Assembly: GCA_004524595.1 (NCBI GenBank)
Contig: SDOA01000176.1
Coordinates: forward strand, 1 to 6,315
Direction: 5' to 3'
DNA: 6,315 nt
DNA from: Candidatus Thorarchaeota archaeon
GTDB lineage: Archaea > Asgardarchaeota > Thorarchaeia > Thorarchaeales > Thorarchaeaceae
How positions within the stretch are numbered: position 1 is the stretch's first letter; the number at the start of each line of letters is the position of its first letter. The translations under genes were made by a program, and so were the position numbers. The notes beneath the pieces were generated by a model. It saw only the letters and a program-made list of their open reading frames with translations, did no database searches and was not told where the DNA came from. This document shows positions 4,226 through 6,315 of the stretch, one piece after another.

Positions 4226-6315
4226 ATGGAAAGAAAGCACGCTACAGTGATAGCACTAACTTTTGTACTCGTCGGACTTATGTTCTTCTCGGTGGACACT
4301 CCGCTGGTCACTCAGCAGGATGTAGATTCCTTGATTCGTGAAGTTCCCGAAATTAATGAACAGATTGCAGATGAACCCGTTCCTCAAGAACCGCTTCGTC
4401 TGAACGTTGTTGAGAATTCAGACTTTGAGGAATGGGATTCTGTGAACCATAAGCCTGAGGCGTGGACTGCACAAGCTAGTGCCTACCAGTACGCAGACAG
4501 AGCATACACGAGTGTTGTAGCTACCGGTAGTTATGCAGGTTATATCGAAGCTCAGGGAAATGACATCGCATTCGCTAGCGCGTATCTTTACAGCAATCTT
4601 GGTTATACTACGACCACCTTGATAGAACCTGGTATTTCACTGAGTTTCAGTTGGAATACCTTGGTAAATCCAGACATCCAAATTGGAGCAGAATCATTCC
4701 TCTATCTCCAAACTGATAATGGTGCTGGAACCGCCTACAATTTTTACTATTATCTATCCTCCGCAACTACCGGACTCGCGAACACATCTAATTATGCAAG
4801 AATAATGATAAATGAAACAGTCAACCAGTGGAACGTCTTTGACCGCAATATCACTGAAGATATCCTTGACGTTTTCGGATCTGGTGTCCTTACAAGTGAA
4901 AGCTACGTTAGAGGACTCTGGTTCTATGCTAACTCACCAGTTGGAGCAACAGGTATGATTCAAACTGTATTCGATGATATTGAACTATATAATAGCACAT
5001 ACGGCAGTTGGGTTGCAAATGGTGATTTCGAATCGGGAGCCGGCAATGGTTGGATAATATATGATCTCGATCATGGATATATCACTCAGTCCACAGACCA
5101 CACTCAGGGAACTTACTCTCTCAATGTGAGTGTTCCAGAAATGCGTGGTGGAAGTGCATATGCAAGATGTTATCAACCATATCCAACTAACTATGGCTAT
5201 CCTGTTCTTTATCCTAGAATGAATATAATAGAACTGGATTGGAAATATAATGATACAGTTGGTGCAGGAACATCACAGTATGCCTATCTCAGATTCAATT
5301 TCTATAACGGAACAACACACTATGTTCACTTCTATTTTGGCTATGGAGATGACAATCTTCATGGTATAAATACAACGACAAATTACTATGTAAAAATGCC
5401 TGGGTTTGGAGTCAGGGACACTTGGCAACATTCTGAGATTGACTTGTTTGAAGTGAGTAACTTGGTTGGACTCTACAACATGTCAATTGTGGAGATCAGT
5501 ATCTATGCATACCAAGGTCAAGTAGATGCTGGTGTCGAGATTCTTGTTGATGATTTCAAGATGATGACATACCCAACAAGTGATCCAACTTTTGAGTATG
5601 TTGAAAATTGGGGACGATATAATCCATTCACTGGGTGGGGACGATACTCTGGTTCTGGTGATGTGACTCAATCGACTGTAGCACATAGCGGAACATATTC
5701 TGCAAACATAACGGTGGAAAATGTTGAAGACGGAATCAATCGCAATCTACTCTATGCAGACATAGATCCTGCCCTCTCAACAGATTTCTGGTGGCGTTTA
5801 GAAGATCTTCAGAATACAGGTACAGCATATGCCTACATCAATATGGAGTTTCTTGTATCTGGATTGAATAGGATTATTCGCTATGTGCTTGGAAGCTCTT
5901 CCACAACAACCCTCGATAACTCTTCGGGGTCAGTGAAGTACATACTTGTTGATGGTTATAATGAAACTGGAGCTTGGAATCATATGATTCGCAACATGAC
6001 AGCAGATATCGAGGATGCCTTTTCAATTTCTGCTGCTGATTGTTCACTATTCTATTTCGGTGTTCATGTGTATGCCGCAGCTGGTATGAGAACTTCACTC
6101 TTAGTTGATGACATCAACTTCATAGATGCGGAACCACCTTCGGTCGATTCTGTTTTATATGATGCGACACCCATGTACTATGAGGATGTGTTGGTTCGTG
6201 TATCCACAGCTGATTTACGACCTGGCGTATCTACACTCTTTGTCCTATACACAATAGATAGCTGGTCTTCCGCTGACATCAGCATCGGTGTATATGACCA
6301 GGGTGATTGGTACAA
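4226..6315 (+). CDS. Large secreted multi-module surface protein with three carbohydrate-binding-like modules, 3' end missing
   Basis: The frame is open for 696 codons and leaves the window without a stop. Residues 2-5 (ERKH) and the hydrophobic run 6-22 form a signal peptide; a Glu/Pro-rich linker follows to about 57. Three tandem modules of roughly 190 residues come next, each with the same landmarks: an opening F-E (NSDFEEW 64-70, NGDFESG 265-271, PTFEYVENW from 455), a central G-x-Y-S/A strand (GSYAGYIEA 101-109, QGTYSLNVSV 294-303, SGTYSANITV 488-497) and a closing DD[I/F] (FDDIEL 249-254, VDDFKM 441-446, VDDINF 627-632). This is the pattern of CBM4/9-like and related galactose-binding-like jelly rolls, so glycan binding is likely but unproven. 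From 637 a new domain begins (PPSVDSVLYDATP) that looks Ig-like. There are many Asn-X-Ser/Thr sites and only two Cys (C312 and C608). The start is fixed by the signal peptide and weakly by GGGGA 7 bases upstream. It is divergent from the beta-helix gene. A C-terminal anchor probably lies beyond the window. Confidence 0.88.
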   Translation, partial: MERKHATVIALTFVLVGLMFFSVDTPLVTQQDVDSLIREVPEINEQIADEPVPQEPLRLNVVENSDFEEWDSVNHKPEAWTAQASAYQYADRAYTSVVATGSYAGYIEAQGNDIAFASAYLYSNLGYTTTTLIEPGISLSFSWNTLVNPDIQIGAESFLYLQTDNGAGTAYNFYYYLSSATTGLANTSNYARIMINETVNQWNVFDRNITEDILDVFGSGVLTSESYVRGLWFYANSPVGATGMIQTVFDDIELYNSTYGSWVANGDFESGAGNGWIIYDLDHGYITQSTDHTQGTYSLNVSVPEMRGGSAYARCYQPYPTNYGYPVLYPRMNIIELDWKYNDTVGAGTSQYAYLRFNFYNGTTHYVHFYFGYGDDNLHGINTTTNYYVKMPGFGVRDTWQHSEIDLFEVSNLVGLYNMSIVEISIYAYQGQVDAGVEILVDDFKMMTYPTSDPTFEYVENWGRYNPFTGWGRYSGSGDVTQSTVAHSGTYSANITVENVEDGINRNLLYADIDPALSTDFWWRLEDLQNTGTAYAYINMEFLVSGLNRIIRYVLGSSSTTTLDNSSGSVKYILVDGYNETGAWNHMIRNMTADIEDAFSISAADCSLFYFGVHVYAAAGMRTSLLVDDINFIDAEPPSVDSVLYDATPMYYEDVLVRVSTADLRPGVSTLFVLYTIDSWSSADISIGVYDQGDWY

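Noticed and set aside
4985..5176. Minus-strand frames inside the large secreted protein gene (4985-5176, 5483-5686, 5874-6098)
   Set aside because: They lie wholly within a 696-codon open frame with clear modular repeats and have no start signals of their own.

Overview
The window looks archaeal, and the style of its surface proteins suggests an Asgard/thorarchaeotal-type or euryarchaeal metagenome contig; this lineage call is an inference. Supporting signs are AT-rich spacers with TATA-like boxes about 26 bases before starts or inferred transcription starts, a strong GGAGGT ribosome site before a TTG start, and a secreted beta-helix protein of the archaeal NosD-like style with a C-terminal membrane anchor. 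Another large secreted protein is built from tandem carbohydrate-binding-like modules. No rRNA, tRNA, CRISPR array or transposase was found.

Layout. (1) Bases 1-347, minus strand: the N-terminal 115 codons of an ABC exporter-type ATPase, which runs off the left edge. (2) Bases 348-641: a divergent spacer packed with short dyads, a candidate TATA box for the ATPase, one copy of an exact 19-base repeat and a 9-bp inverted repeat next to the next gene's ribosome site. (3) Bases 642-1031, plus: a small four-helix membrane protein of unknown function, followed by a good hairpin plus T-rich terminator at 1065-1105. (4) Bases 1106-1282: nothing convincing. (5) Bases 1283-1726, plus: the front end of an oligopeptide-type ABC ATPase (OppD/DppD family), cut off just after its Q-loop and therefore a gene remnant. 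(6) Bases 1710-3689, minus: a complete 659-residue secreted, membrane-anchored, cysteine-rich right-handed beta-helix protein, whose stop codon falls on the point where the ATPase is broken. (7) Bases 3690-4225: a 536-base divergent spacer with promoter-like dyads and the second copy of the 19-base repeat. (8) Bases 4226-6315, plus: a secreted multi-module protein, open for 696 codons and continuing past the right edge.

How the parts relate. The right half is a pair of divergently transcribed cell-surface genes sharing one control region, and is plausibly a surface or adhesion locus. The left half is ordinary transport and membrane genes. The broken ATPase at about 1700-1716 marks either a genomic rearrangement that placed the surface locus here or an assembly misjoin. 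The most notable signals are that breakpoint, the exact 19-base repeat in two spacers, the 138-base tandem duplication in the beta-helix gene whose differences are almost all amino-acid changing, and a cysteine ladder with an exact 19-residue period.
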